A stretch of DNA of 64,000 bases from Deinococcus aestuarii (GCF_018863415.1 NZ_JAHKSN010000014.1:1-64000); one strand, 5' to 3'. Numbered from the stretch's first letter, positions 37,907-46,737 are shown. Numbers and translations are program-made. Notes: generated by a model from the sequence alone, not told the origin.

Positions 37907-39205
37907 TCACGCCCGCCGGGGCAGGATCAGCTCGGCCCGCAGGCCACCCTCAGGTGGGTTCGCCAGGTCCAGGCGGCCCCCGTGGGCCTCCACGATGGCC
38001 TGCACCAGGGCCAGGCCCAGGCCCGCGCCGCCGAGGTGCTGCGTTCCCTGCCCGCGCTGGAAGGGCTGGGTCAGGCGCGGGATCTCCGCCTCGGGAATGC
38101 CCGGGCCCGCGTCCTGTACGGTGAAGCGGGCGTGCTCGTCGTCGGCCCGGCAGGAGATCCGGACCGTCGAACCCGGCGAGCCGTGGTCGATGGCGTTTTG
38201 GATCAGGTTCCTCGCGGCCAGCACCAGAGCGTCGAAGTCGCCGGTGGTGGGCGCGTTCCCCAGCGTGACCTGGAGGTGCACGTTCTTCCGGGCGTCGGGG
38301 GAATGAAGCTCGGCGGCCATCAGGGTGACGTCGGCCAGGTCCACCGCCTGCCCCTCGGGAGGCCGGGTGGCGCGGGCCAGCTCCATCAGCCGGTGGGTGA
38401 GGGCGCTCATGTCCTCGCTCACGTCTTGCACCTGCGCGAGGGCCTCGCGGTACTGCGCCGGGGTGCGCTCCCGTTCCAGGGCGAGCGAGGCCGTGGCCCG
38501 GATCACGCTGATGGGGGTGCGCAGCTCGTGGGCGCTGGCGTGCGCGAAGAGCCGCTCGCGGGTCAGGAGCGCGTCCAATTTGCCCAACATGTCGTTGATG
38601 GTCCGGGTGAGCCGCGCGAGTTCATCTGAGCCCGGGGCGACGGGCACGCGCTCGCCCGGTTGGCCGCTGCGGGCGATGCGGGCGGCGAGGTCCGAGACCT
38701 GATCCACCGGCCGCAGCGCGCGGTCGGCGAGGACATAGCCCAGTCCCAGGGCCAGCAGCAGCAGCAGGGGGACGCCCAGCAGTTGCAGGCGCAGAATCTG
38801 CCCCAGGGCCGCCCGCACTCCCCCATCGGGCTGGCTGGCCTGAATCCAGCCCTGGGGCGTCCTCAGCATAAAAACGCGCTCGGAGGCGACCTGAAACGTC
38901 CCCGCCCGGGGAATGAAGCCCACCCGGGACGGTCCCCAGTCCACCTCGTGGCCGCTGGCGTCGTACACCGTCAGGCGCAGGGGTTGCTGACGGTTGATGG
39001 CGTCCAGGGCAGGATTCTTCTCATGGGACGGCCGCCTGGCCCGGGCGTCCATCGCGGCCTGTTTCTGGGCGTGGGTCCGCAGGTCGTCGTCCAGGGTGGC
39101 GTACAGCGTGTGGCGGAAGGCGGCGTAGCTCAAGCCGCCCGCGATCAGCAGCGTGAGGCCCAGCAGGGCGGCGTAGGTCAGCGTGAGGCGCCAGCGGAAG
39201 GTCAA
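37907..39205 (-). CDS. Two-component sensor histidine kinase
   Basis: A 432-residue membrane-bound kinase. One membrane segment near residues 6-28 and a second near residue 150 (LLGVPLLLLLALGLGYVLAD) enclose an extracytoplasmic sensor of about 110 residues. HAMP, HisKA and HATPase_c domains follow: FAHASAHELRTPISVIRA carries the phosphorylated His, LIQNAIDHG is the N box, DAGPGIPE is G1 and GGAGLGLALVQAIVEAHGG is G2. The TTG start at 39205 is chosen because it overlaps the response-regulator stop as TTGA and has GAGGTGG five bases upstream. The signal is unknown. Confidence 0.87.
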   Translation of the reverse strand: MTFRWRLTLTYAALLGLTLLIAGGLSYAAFRHTLYATLDDDLRTHAQKQAAMDARARRPSHEKNPALDAINRQQPLRLTVYDASGHEVDWGPSRVGFIPRAGTFQVASERVFMLRTPQGWIQASQPDGGVRAALGQILRLQLLGVPLLLLLALGLGYVLADRALRPVDQVSDLAARIARSGQPGERVPVAPGSDELARLTRTINDMLGKLDALLTRERLFAHASAHELRTPISVIRATASLALERERTPAQYREALAQVQDVSEDMSALTHRLMELARATRPPEGQAVDLADVTLMAAELHSPDARKNVHLQVTLGNAPTTGDFDALVLAARNLIQNAIDHGSPGSTVRISCRADDEHARFTVQDAGPGIPEAEIPRLTQPFQRGQGTQHLGGAGLGLALVQAIVEAHGGRLDLANPPEGGLRAELILPRRA

Positions 39206-39879
39206 GGGTCCACCTCGCCGAGCCGGTAGCCGTGTCCGCGCACCGTGAGGATCACCCCCTCCCCGAGTTTGCGGCGCAGGTTGCCTACGTACACGTCCAC
39301 CACCCGGCCCAGGGCGTCCGGCTGCCCCGCCCACACCCGGGAGATCAGCTCCTCGCGGGAGTAGGCCCGCTCGGGGTGGAGGGCGAAGCCTTCGAGCAAC
39401 TCGAACTCCCGCGGCGTGAGGGGAACGCCCTGGCCGGCGGGACCGGCTACCTGCCGCTTGAGCAGGTGCAGGCGAAAGCCGCCCGGCAGCGAGATGACGT
39501 TGCTGGTCCGGCCAGCCGAGCGGCGGACCAGAGCCGAGAGGCGCGCGCGCAACTCGCGGAAGTCGAAGGGCTTGCTCAGGTAGTCGTCCCCACCGACGTC
39601 CAGCCCCGCCAGGCGCGAATCCACGTCCGCCCGCGCGGTCAGGAAGAGGATCGGGGTGGCGTCCCCCTCCTCCCGCAGCCGCCGGGCGACCCCGAAGCCC
39701 GCGTCCGGTCCTTCCGGGAGCATCACGTCGAGGATCAGGGCGTCGAACCCGCCCCCGGCGGCCACGTTGTAGCCCTCACGCGCCGACGCGACCTCCTCCA
39801 CGCTGTGTCCGGACTCTTGCAGGCCCGCCGAGATCAGCGCCCGCAACCGCCGGTCGTCTTCGAGGAGCAGGAGGCGCAT
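39202..39879 (-). CDS. OmpR-family response regulator
   Basis: A 225-residue response regulator. The receiver domain starts at once with MRLLLLEDDRRLRALI (acid pocket), has the phospho-acceptor Asp in LILDVMLPEG near residue 51, TAR in LFLTARAD and the conserved Lys in YLSKPFDFRELRARL. The C-terminal winged helix shows LTPREFELLEGF and RVVDVYVGNLRRKLG ending in VRGHGYRLG. It is the first gene of the kinase operon. The three exported-protein genes that follow on the same strand are plausible targets, but this is not shown. Confidence 0.88.
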   Translation of the reverse strand: MRLLLLEDDRRLRALISAGLQESGHSVEEVASAREGYNVAAGGGFDALILDVMLPEGPDAGFGVARRLREEGDATPILFLTARADVDSRLAGLDVGGDDYLSKPFDFRELRARLSALVRRSAGRTSNVISLPGGFRLHLLKRQVAGPAGQGVPLTPREFELLEGFALHPERAYSREELISRVWAGQPDALGRVVDVYVGNLRRKLGEGVILTVRGHGYRLGEVDP

Positions 39880-39885
39880 GGCGGC

Positions 39886-39916
39886 AGTGTAGGCGGCGAT
39901 TGTAAGGGAACGGCAA
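39886..39916 (-). promoter_or_regulatory. Candidate leaderless promoter of the two-component operon
   Basis: On the minus strand TTGCCG (39911-39916) and TACACT (39886-39891) lie 19 bases apart. The -10 box ends six bases before the ATG at 39879, and no Shine-Dalgarno sequence is present. This is the leaderless arrangement seen also before the rha regulator. Confidence 0.45.
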
Positions 39917-40019
39917 AGGTGCGGGGGAGCCCGGCGGCTGGTGCCGCGCCAGGAAGGAGACGGGCGGTGGCGGCGCCACGAGCGCACCCCGGAGTCCGCA
40001 GTCTGGTCACCTCGATCAG

Positions 40020-40500
40020 GGCAAGCTGGGCGTGACCACCGGCGAGGGTTTGTACCAAAAGGGCCGCAGTGCCCCTGCCTTCAGGCCTGCGTGCCGCGCA
40101 CCCGGGGAAGAACCTCACGCTGCTGTGCACCCTCACGCCCGCAGGTCCCACTGGTCGTTGAGGGCGGGGTGAACGGCAACGTCTTCGTGACTGACGTGCG
40201 AGACGTGTTGGTTCCGGTGCTGCGTCCTGGGCAGGTGGTCGTGCCGAACAACCTGGGGGCACAGGTGCACCCCAAGGTCCGTGAGTCGGTCGAGGCGACG
40301 GGGGCTCGACTGGTCTACCCGCCGCCGTACGCCCCGGACCTCAACCCCACCGAGCCCATGTTCTTCACACTCAAAGCCGCTCTGCGTGCCCTCGCCGCCG
40401 GGACATGGGCGGGCGTTGATCAGGTGCCACACGCCGCCGAAGCGCAGGAGATGGACGCGAGGCCAGGAGGAGTCTCCGGGACGTCGAGATGTCTACATCT
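40020..40500 (+). mobile_element. Decayed IS630-type transposase remnant
   Basis: The text holds the second half of an IS630-superfamily DDE transposase in at least two frames. HPGKNLTLLCTLTPAG is in one frame near 40100. VVEGGVNGNVFVTDVRDVLV, VLRPGQVVVPNN and the hallmark YPPPYAPDLNPTEPMFFTLK are in the next. The second catalytic Asp of the usual VVVDNLxAH is replaced by Asn (PNNLGAQ), so the protein could not transpose. The first third of the gene is missing. It lies just before an importer promoter and could have brought regulatory DNA there. Confidence 0.75.
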
Positions 40501-40503
40501 TGG

Positions 40504-40537
40504 TGCAGGTTGTCAAAAATTTTTATGACAATCTGCA
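40504..40537. promoter_or_regulatory. 34-bp inverted repeat, candidate operator of the NMT1-type importer
   Basis: The arms TGCAGGTTGTCA and TGACAATCTGCA pair at 11 of 12 positions around a 10-base A/T spacer. The same 12-10-12 design, with related arms beginning TGCAG and containing TTGT, recurs before urtA at 49631-49664. The left arm contains a possible -35 box (TTGTCA, 40510-40515). The site is 38 bases before the binding-protein ATG. A dimeric repressor or activator is likely, but its identity is unknown. Confidence 0.65.
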
Positions 40538-40574
40538 TCAAAAGCCGATGTTAAAGGCCTTCGGGGAGAAAAAT

Positions 40575-41585
40575 ATGCGGAAAGCGCTACCTACATGCAC
40601 CATCCTGACACTTTGCCTGGGTCCTCTCGCCTCCGCGCAGACCACAAATGTCAAGTTCACGCTCGACTGGGCCTTCGAGGGACCAAGTGCGCCGTATCTG
40701 CTGGCGGTGGACCGGGGGTACTTTGCCCGGCAGGGGCTGAACGTCACCGTGGACCGGGGCTTCGGGTCGGGGGACGCCATCAACAAGATCGCGGGCGGGG
40801 CCTACGACCTGGGCTTCGGGGACATCAACGCGATGATGGAGTTCAACGCGCGCAACCCCGGGCAGAAGCTGGTGGCCGTCTACATGGTCTACAACGCGCC
40901 GCCGCACTCCATCACGGTGCTGAAGAGCAGCGGCATCAAGACGCCCAAGGACCTGGAGGGCAAGACCATCGCCGCGCCCGTGGGGGACGCCTCCCGCCGC
41001 CTGTTCTCGGCCTTCGCGGAGGCGAACGGCATCGACGAGAGCAAGGTCAAGTGGACGAGCGTGGACGGCGCCCTGCGTGAGCCCATGCTCGCCCGGGGGC
41101 AGGCAGATGCGATCAGCGGCTTCACCTTCACCAGCCTCCTCAACCTGCGGCAGATCGGGGTGGGCGCCGATCAGGTCACCGTCTTCCCCTACGCGGCCAG
41201 CGTGCGCGGCCTGTACGGCAACGCGATCATCACCCGGGCCGACTACGCGCAGAAGAACCCGGCGGTCGTGAGGAGCTTCCTCGCCGCCGTCAACCAGGGT
41301 CTCCAGGACGCGATCAAGGACCCCGCCGCCGGGGTCGCCGCCGTGCAGAAGCGCAATGGGCTGGCGAACGTGGCGCTGGAGACCGAGCGGCTAAAACTGG
41401 CCCTGGGTGGCAACGTCGTGACGGGGGACGTGCGCGCCCTGGGGCTGGGCAACGTCCGTCCCGACCGCCTCAAGGCAAGCATCCTGACGGTGAAAAAGGC
41501 GTTCGACCTGCCCGTCACCCTCTCGCCTACGAGTGTCTTCAACGCCTCCTACCTGCCGCCCGCCGCCCAGCGCAAGGTCAGGTGA
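40575..41585 (+). CDS. ABC transporter substrate-binding protein, NMT1/THI5-like
   Basis: A 336-residue exported binding protein of the NMT1/SsuA-like type, which serves sulfonates, nitrate, pyrimidines and thiamine precursors. A signal peptide ends at LASAQ. The mature protein starts with VKFTLDWAFEGPSAPYLLAV and contains the family elements YFARQGLNVTVDRGFGSGD, KIAGGAYDLGFGDINAMMEF and TPKDLEGKTIAAPVGDASRR. The closest feel is to pyrimidine-precursor (ThiY/RiboY-like) or amidine importers. The substrate is not evident. It is the first gene of an importer operon, 7 bases ahead of the ATPase. Confidence 0.83.
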   Translation: MRKALPTCTILTLCLGPLASAQTTNVKFTLDWAFEGPSAPYLLAVDRGYFARQGLNVTVDRGFGSGDAINKIAGGAYDLGFGDINAMMEFNARNPGQKLVAVYMVYNAPPHSITVLKSSGIKTPKDLEGKTIAAPVGDASRRLFSAFAEANGIDESKVKWTSVDGALREPMLARGQADAISGFTFTSLLNLRQIGVGADQVTVFPYAASVRGLYGNAIITRADYAQKNPAVVRSFLAAVNQGLQDAIKDPAAGVAAVQKRNGLANVALETERLKLALGGNVVTGDVRALGLGNVRPDRLKASILTVKKAFDLPVTLSPTSVFNASYLPPAAQRKVR

Positions 41586-41592
41586 CGCGGTG

Positions 41593-42414
41593 ATGGAGAA
41601 GACGGGCATCGACATCCAGGGCGTGACCCTGCGCTATGCCGGGAAGAGCGGCCCCGTCGAAGCGGTGCGGGGCGTCACCCTGGGGGTGCAGCCCGGCGAG
41701 TTCGTCGCCATCGTCGGCCCGAGCGGGTGCGGGAAGAGCACGCTGCTCAAACTGGTTTCCGGTCTGCTTCCCCCGGCGGCGGGGACAGCCACGGTGGGAG
41801 GCGCCCCGCCCAGGCCGAACGGCAACGTGGGCCTCGCCTTCCAGAATCCCAGCCTGCTCCTGTGGCGCACGGTGCTCGAAAACGTCCTCCTGCCGCTGGA
41901 GGTCTCGCCCGCGCACAAGGCTGCGTACCGCAAGGACAGGGCGCCTTTTGTGGCCCGGGCCCGGCGGATGCTGGCGGCGGTGGGGCTGGGCGGGTTCGAG
42001 GACAAGCACCCCTGGGAGCTGTCGGGCGGGATGCAGCAGCGGGCGAACGTGGTGCGGGCGCTGATCCACCAGCCGGGCATCCTGCTCCTCGACGAGCCGT
42101 TCGGGGCGCTCGACGCCTTCACCCGCGAGGAGCTGTGGCTGGCCCTCCAGGCGCTGTGGATGGGGGCGCGGCCCACCGTCCTCCTCGTCACCCACGATCT
42201 GCGCGAGGCGACCCTCCTCGCCGACACCGTGTACGTGATGAGCCCGCGCCCCGGTCAGATCACCCTGCGGCGTGAGGTGACCCTGCCCCGCCCGCGCACC
42301 CTGGAGGGCACCTTCACCCCCGAGTTCAGCGCCATCGTGCAGGACCTCCGCGAACACGTCGGCGGCGTCCGGGCGCCTATCCGCGCCGAGGAATTGATGG
42401 AGGTGGCGTCGTGA
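41593..42414 (+). CDS. ABC transporter ATP-binding protein, SsuB/TauB-like
   Basis: A 273-residue ATPase with Walker A VGPSGCGKSTLLKL near residue 39, Q-loop LAFQNPSLLLWRTV, signature ELSGGMQQRANVV near residue 140, Walker B ILLLDEPFGALD and switch His in LLVTHDLREA. This belongs to the nitrate/sulfonate/taurine group of importers. I choose the ATG at 41593 (a GTG lies one codon earlier). The stop overlaps the permease start as GTGA. It energises import of the unknown compound bound by the upstream gene product. Confidence 0.85.
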   Translation: MEKTGIDIQGVTLRYAGKSGPVEAVRGVTLGVQPGEFVAIVGPSGCGKSTLLKLVSGLLPPAAGTATVGGAPPRPNGNVGLAFQNPSLLLWRTVLENVLLPLEVSPAHKAAYRKDRAPFVARARRMLAAVGLGGFEDKHPWELSGGMQQRANVVRALIHQPGILLLDEPFGALDAFTREELWLALQALWMGARPTVLLVTHDLREATLLADTVYVMSPRPGQITLRREVTLPRPRTLEGTFTPEFSAIVQDLREHVGGVRAPIRAEELMEVAS

Positions 42415-43241
42415 CGCGGGAGACGGCCCCGGTGGTGGAGGCGGTGCCCGTGCCCACCCTGTCGGCGCGGGGAAGTGCCGTGCGTTCCGGGCTGCGGAAC
42501 CTCGCGCCGCCCGTGCTGAGCATCCTCGCCTTCTTCGGGCTGTGGGAACTGGTCTGCCGGGTCTTCGCCATCAAGCCCTTCATCCTGCCCGCTCCCAGCG
42601 CGGCGCTCGGGGCGCTCGCCCAGTTCGCCCCCGCCGTGGCCGGGCACGCCTGGCAGACGCTGGTGACGACCCTGATCGGCTTCGCGCTCACCGTTGTCCT
42701 CGGGGTGGCGCTGGGGGCGCTCGTGGGCCTGAACCGCACGGCGTACCAGGCGCTCTATCCCCTCCTGATCGGTTTCAACGCGGTGCCCAAGGCGGCGCTC
42801 GTGCCCGTGCTCGTGATCTGGTTCGGGGTGGGCGCGGTCCCGGCGGTGCTGACGGCCTTCCTGATCTCGTTCTTCCCGGTGGTCGTGAACGTCGCCACCG
42901 GCCTCGCCACGGTGGAGCCCGAGCCGCGCGACGTGCTGCGGGCGCTGGGCGCGACCCCGTGGGAGGTCTTCACCAAGGTCAGCCTGCCCCGGTCGCTGCC
43001 GTACTTCTTCGCCAGCCTCAAGGTCGCCGTCACGCTCGCCTTTGTCGGCAGCATCATCAGCGAACTTGCCGCCAGCAACAAGGGCATCGGTGTGATGATG
43101 AATCAGGCGGCGAGCTCCTTCCAGGTACCGCTCGTCTTCGGTGGGGTGCTCCTCGTGAGCGCGATGGGTGTGCTGCTGTATGCCGTCTTTGCCCTGATCG
43201 AGTCGAGGCTGACGGGGTGGGCGTACCGCTCGCAACATTGA
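42411..43241 (+). CDS. ABC transporter permease, SsuC/ThiX-like
   Basis: A 276-residue inner-membrane permease (BPD_transp_1) with about six membrane segments, the first at residues 33-51. The loop docking the ATPase reads RDVLRALGATPWEVFTKVSL near residue 183. The GFNAVPKAALVPVLVIWFG segment is typical of the SsuC/TauC/ThiX group. The GTG start overlaps the ATPase stop. A terminator hairpin follows the stop codon by 17 bases, so this is the last gene of the three-gene importer operon. Confidence 0.84.
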   Translation: MTRETAPVVEAVPVPTLSARGSAVRSGLRNLAPPVLSILAFFGLWELVCRVFAIKPFILPAPSAALGALAQFAPAVAGHAWQTLVTTLIGFALTVVLGVALGALVGLNRTAYQALYPLLIGFNAVPKAALVPVLVIWFGVGAVPAVLTAFLISFFPVVVNVATGLATVEPEPRDVLRALGATPWEVFTKVSLPRSLPYFFASLKVAVTLAFVGSIISELAASNKGIGVMMNQAASSFQVPLVFGGVLLVSAMGVLLYAVFALIESRLTGWAYRSQH

Positions 43242-43258
43242 GGGGAGGCGGGGAAGGG

Positions 43259-43287
43259 GCTCGGGCGGTGGTCCGGGCCTTTTTCTT
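43259..43287 (+). terminator. Intrinsic terminator of the NMT1-type importer operon
   Basis: GGCTCGG and CCGGGCC pair over seven bases (one T-G wobble) with an eight-base loop and are followed by TTTTTCTT. It lies 18 bases after the permease stop. Confidence 0.7.
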
Positions 43288-43312
43288 GGTGTGAGCGGTG
43301 GCGGATGAGGTT

Positions 43313-43475
43313 CTTCCCCTTGAGGGGGGAGGCTAGAAGGGCGTGAGTGGGCGTGGGTCCTGAGGCCGGTGAGAATGTCCAGGCCATCTTTTTTCTGCCG
43401 CGCTGGTGGGTCGGTCGCGGTTCACCCCCACCCGGCCTCTCGCGGTGCGAGCTGTACCAGTCCCCCCTCAAGGGG
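43313..43475. repeat. Two inverted copies of a CCCCCCTCAAGGGG element
   Basis: The 14-mer CCCCCCTCAAGGGG occurs at 43462-43475 and as its reverse complement at 43317-43330, with further similarity in the flanks (TCTT before one, AGGAGA after the other). Each copy can fold into a small hairpin on its own, and the two can pair with each other over about 145 bases. It occupies the space between the convergent importer and ureD genes and could act as a bidirectional transcription stop. The type resembles short dispersed intergenic repeats. Confidence 0.5.
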
Positions 43476-43492
43476 GAGGAGAAAAACCGTCT

Positions 43493-44293
43493 TCAACGCC
43501 TTACCCGCAGTGGCGCCGCCCCGAACAGTTGCCCTCGCAAGCTCTCGCGGGCCGCATTGAGCGCCGCGTCCAACTCCGGCCCCTGTCCTGCCGAGGCCCG
43601 CAGCCACACGGCTCCCCCTGCTGACCGTCCTGTGGCGAGGAGGCCGGGCACGGCGGGCCAGTCGCGCACCCCTCCATTGCCGACCCATACGCCTGACGCC
43701 GCGTAGTCGTGCGCTCCCCACACCCCGGGGGTTCGGGTGTGCTCGCCGGGGCGCAGACGCAGGGCGTCCAAGTAGACCCGTCTCCCTTCGCGCCACACCT
43801 CGACCCGGCTGGTGTACTCGCCGAAGCGCAGCCGCTCGCCCATGCCCACCCGCCCGCTCGCCAGCGTCTCGGTGAGGCCCAGCTCGGCGCCCTCCTCCAG
43901 CTCGGCGCGGACATGCTGACGGAAGACGCTCCCGGCGAAGGGGAGGGTCCGCTCCGGGTAGAACTCCAGCCGCGCACCCGCCGCGACGGTGAGGTGAATG
44001 TCCTGCGTGGCGGCCTCCCCCTCCGGTGAGGGCTGAACTCGCGTGGCTGACTGGGTGAGGATCAGCACGCGGGCGGCGCCGTCCACCGTCACCCGCACCT
44101 CACTGTGGTCGCCGCCCAGCACGCCCCCGGTGGGGTTCACCATGAACACCATCAGCGTGCCGCATGGAAGCTCGAAGGGGCGCACGATCATCAGCGGCGC
44201 CTTTTGCAGGTCGCGGAGCAGGACTGTCCGCCCGTCCCGCGTCCCGAAGTGGAGGTGGAGGAGGCCGGTGCGGGTGCGCCGCAGCAGGCTCAA
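43493..44293 (-). CDS. ureD: Urease accessory protein UreD
   Basis: A 266-residue UreD (UreH) protein, the scaffold that binds apo-urease with UreF and UreG and provides the nickel tunnel. Typical elements are [19 protein letters not shown] near residue 52, [32 protein letters not shown] and [16 protein letters not shown]. It is the last gene of the urease operon. Its start overlaps the stop of ureG by four bases. The C-terminal part has a normal end ([11 protein letters not shown]). Confidence 0.88.
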   Translation of the reverse strand: MSLLRRTRTGLLHLHFGTRDGRTVLLRDLQKAPLMIVRPFELPCGTLMVFMVNPTGGVLGGDHSEVRVTVDGAARVLILTQSATRVQPSPEGEAATQDIHLTVAAGARLEFYPERTLPFAGSVFRQHVRAELEEGAELGLTETLASGRVGMGERLRFGEYTSRVEVWREGRRVYLDALRLRPGEHTRTPGVWGAHDYAASGVWVGNGGVRDWPAVPGLLATGRSAGGAVWLRASAGQGPELDAALNAARESLRGQLFGAAPLRVRR

Positions 44294-44952
44294 GGCTGAG
44301 GCACCTGAAGTCCGATTCTGGGCAGCGCAACCTCACGGAACAGCAGGTCGTGTTCGATCCAGGCGATCACGTCGGCGACGCCGAGACCGCGTTTGAGGTC
44401 GGTAAAGACGTAGGGCCGCACCTCCCCGCCGACCGTCCGCTGTGCGCGGGCGTCGGCGTCCATCACCTCCAGCCGGGCGCCGACGAAGGGGGCGAGGTCG
44501 ATCTTGTTGATCACCAGCAGGTCCGACTGCCGCACGCCGGGACCGCCCTTGCGGGGCACCTTCTCGCCGCCGGACACGTCGAGGACGAACATCCAGGCGT
44601 CCACCAGTTCCGGCGAGAAGGAGGACGCGAGGTTGTCGCCGCCCGACTCGATGAACAGCAGCTCGATTTCGGGGAAATCGGCCTGGAGGGCCTGGGCCGC
44701 CTCTTGATTGAGGGAGCTGTCCTCGCGGATGGCGGTGTGTGGGCAGCCCCCCGTCTGCACGCCTCGAATGCGTTCGGGGGGCAGGGCGGCGGCCTGGGTG
44801 AGGATGCGCTGGTCCTCAAAGGTGTAAATGTCATTGGTGATCACGGCGAGGGCGTAGCGGTCCCGAAGCTCGCGGCACAGCGCCTCCAGCAGCGCCGTCT
44901 TGCCGGAACCGACCGGGCCGCCGACGCCGATCTTGAGGGGGGTGGGGATCAT
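44290..44952 (-). CDS. ureG: Urease accessory GTPase UreG
   Basis: A 220-residue SIMIBI-class GTPase that delivers nickel to urease. The P-loop [18 protein letters not shown] is followed by [16 protein letters not shown], the nickel-binding [17 protein letters not shown] motif (Cys-Pro-His), [19 protein letters not shown] and the guanine-recognition [15 protein letters not shown]. The ATG at 44952 (GAGA upstream) is preferred over earlier frames because the canonical short N-terminus begins there. It is tightly linked with ureF (13 bases) and ureD (overlap). Confidence 0.92.
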   Translation of the reverse strand: MIPTPLKIGVGGPVGSGKTALLEALCRELRDRYALAVITNDIYTFEDQRILTQAAALPPERIRGVQTGGCPHTAIREDSSLNQEAAQALQADFPEIELLFIESGGDNLASSFSPELVDAWMFVLDVSGGEKVPRKGGPGVRQSDLLVINKIDLAPFVGARLEVMDADARAQRTVGGEVRPYVFTDLKRGLGVADVIAWIEHDLLFREVALPRIGLQVPQP

Positions 44953-44965
44953 GCTCGGTCTCCTT

Positions 44966-45616
44966 TCACGTCTGGAAGAGGCGACTGTCCAGCCCCGCCT
45001 GCTCGCTGGCCGCAATGTCGAGGAGCGGGCAGAAGCTGCACAGGTCGGCGGGTGTGGCGTGCAGCGCGTCCCGAACACAACGGGCCGCCACGTCTTCCGC
45101 CAGCCGCGCGGCCCGCTGGGCGTCCAATCCGCCGAGCCTGAGGAGCCGGGTGGCGGAGGTGGCCCGCCCGAGAAGCCACGCGCTGACGTAGGCGCTCACG
45201 GTGTCCTCTCGCTCGGCCCCGAGTGCCGCCGCGACGGCCCCGAACGTCGTCGCGTGGTGCCGGGTCGGCGGGAGGAGGGCGAGTTCGTCCGGCCAGAGGT
45301 GCCCGGCGGCCCGGCGCAGGTTCGCCCCCACCCGCAGGCTCGCCTCACGGGGACCGCGCACCAGCTTCAGGTCGTCCAGCAGCGCGTCTAGGTCGGCGAG
45401 GTCTTCCGCCTCCACTCCCCACACGAGCGCGCAGGCGGGCGGGTCCTGACAGCCCCAGCCGTGCGCGAGTTGCCCGCAGAGGAAGGCGTGGAGATCAGCC
45501 GCCGTACGGACCTCCCCCCGCTGGGTCAACGTTTCCAGACCGTCACTGAAGGCATAGGCCCCGGTCGGAAAGGCCGAGTCGGCGAGTTGCAGCAGGCGGA
45601 TAAGCACTTGCGTCAC
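44966..45616 (-). CDS. ureF: Urease accessory protein UreF
   Basis: A 216-residue, all-helical UreF protein that acts as the GTPase regulator of UreG in the activation complex. Conserved elements are [20 protein letters not shown] at the N-terminus, [20 protein letters not shown], and the C-terminal [20 protein letters not shown] with the end SRLFQT. I choose the GTG at 45616, which overlaps the stop of ureE (GTGA), because the family protein begins just before the ADSAFPTG motif. A longer frame is open to 45715 but would overlap ureE. Confidence 0.87.
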   Translation of the reverse strand: MTQVLIRLLQLADSAFPTGAYAFSDGLETLTQRGEVRTAADLHAFLCGQLAHGWGCQDPPACALVWGVEAEDLADLDALLDDLKLVRGPREASLRVGANLRRAAGHLWPDELALLPPTRHHATTFGAVAAALGAEREDTVSAYVSAWLLGRATSATRLLRLGGLDAQRAARLAEDVAARCVRDALHATPADLCSFCPLLDIAASEQAGLDSRLFQT

Positions 45617-46050
45617 GGCCCATGCTCCCACGAGGGCCGACCGTGGAAGGGCCGCGCCTCCCGCACGAAGGGCACGCCCAGCCGCGTCAGCAGCAGTTCG
45701 ATGGGTGGGTCCCACAGCACCAGAAACGCGCCCCCGTCCTCCACGAGGTCGCGGTGCAGGTTGCCGACCGCGTGCGCCACCCGCGCTGCCTCCCCTAACG
45801 AGCGCGGCGAGACAGCGGCCACGTCCTCGGGCGTGGCGGTGATGACGTAGGCCACGCCGTCCACCGTGTCCAGCACGCTGCCAGGGAGGAGGACCGTCCC
45901 CGTCGGGAAGGCCAGCCGCAACTCCACCCCGTCGGGGGCGGTCAGGCGGCGGCGCACCCGTCGGCGGTCGGCGGCGGTCATGGGGATGTGGATGACTCGG
46001 GTAGCCTCCGTCCCGGCAGGCGCGTCCCCGCCCAGCAGCGGGCGGCGCAA
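45613..46050 (-). CDS. ureE: Urease accessory nickel-binding protein UreE
   Basis: A 145-residue UreE metallochaperone. The peptide-binding N-terminal domain shows VELRLAFPTGTVLLPGSVLD, and the metal-binding C-terminal domain has HAVGNLHRDLVEDG with its dimer-interface His, then LTRLGVPFVREARPFHGRPS. The tail ends WEHGP and is not His-rich, as in B. pasteurii-type UreE with a short tail. The start is taken as TTG at 46050. There is no strong ribosome site and the exact start is uncertain: some family members begin a few residues earlier. Confidence 0.83.
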   Translation of the reverse strand: MRRPLLGGDAPAGTEATRVIHIPMTAADRRRVRRRLTAPDGVELRLAFPTGTVLLPGSVLDTVDGVAYVITATPEDVAAVSPRSLGEAARVAHAVGNLHRDLVEDGGAFLVLWDPPIELLLTRLGVPFVREARPFHGRPSWEHGP

Positions 46051-46064
46051 CCCCGTCAGCCGGG

Positions 46065-46718
46065 TCAGAAGCGCTCCCCGCGCACGAAGGCGGACCAGGC
46101 GTCCAGGCCCGTCCCCCGCTTGCTGCTCAGCTCAATCACCGGTACCCCCGGCCTGGCCCGGTCGATGTTCTCGCGGCACAGGGCGCGGTCGAACTCCACC
46201 GCGTCCGCGAGGTCCATCTTGGTGATCACCACCACGTCCGCCGTGTTGAACATCGTGGGGTACTTCAGCGGCTTGTCCTCGCCCTCGGTGGTCGAGATCA
46301 GGACCGCCCGCGCCGCCTCCCCGAGGTCGTAGCTGCTGGGGCAGACGAGGTTGCCGACGTTCTCCAGCAACAGCACGTCGAGCGCGGACAGGTCGAAGCG
46401 CGGCAGCACACCTTGCACCATCGCCGCGTCGAGGTGGCAGACCGTTCCCGTCACGATCTGCTCGGCCTGCGCGCCCCACTGCCTCAGCCGCGCCGCGTCG
46501 TTCTCGGTGGCGAGGTCACCGACGGCGACGGCGAGGCGCAACTCACTTCCCAGGTCGCGCAAGGTCCGTTCGAGCAACGCCGTCTTCCCCGCGCCGGGGC
46601 TCGACACGAGGTTGATGGCCCGCACCCCCGCCGCCCGGAATGCGGCCCGGTTCTCGGCGGCGGTGTGGTCGTTCGCCTTGAGGATGTTCTGCCGGACAGT
46701 GACGATACGGGGGGGCAT
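46065..46718 (-). CDS. hypB: Nickel-incorporation GTPase HypB
   Basis: A 217-residue HypB, the GTPase best known for [NiFe]-hydrogenase maturation. It has the P-loop LVSSPGAGKTALLERTL near residue 38, the metal-binding Cys-His of GTVCHLDAAMVQ, ENVGNLVCPSSYDLG, DKPLKYPTMF and the guanine-specificity VVVITKMDLADAV. It lacks the His-rich N-terminal stretch of some homologues. No hydrogenase genes occur in the window; the gene lies inside the urease operon with hypA, as expected if HypAB serve urease, as shown for Helicobacter pylori. Confidence 0.88.
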   Translation of the reverse strand: MPPRIVTVRQNILKANDHTAAENRAAFRAAGVRAINLVSSPGAGKTALLERTLRDLGSELRLAVAVGDLATENDAARLRQWGAQAEQIVTGTVCHLDAAMVQGVLPRFDLSALDVLLLENVGNLVCPSSYDLGEAARAVLISTTEGEDKPLKYPTMFNTADVVVITKMDLADAVEFDRALCRENIDRARPGVPVIELSSKRGTGLDAWSAFVRGERF

Positions 46719-46737
46719 GGCGGTGATCTGTCCTCCT

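Noticed and set aside
39834..40262. A 142-codon minus-strand frame over the IS630 remnant
   Set aside because: The plus strand has recognisable transposase motifs; the minus frame has none.
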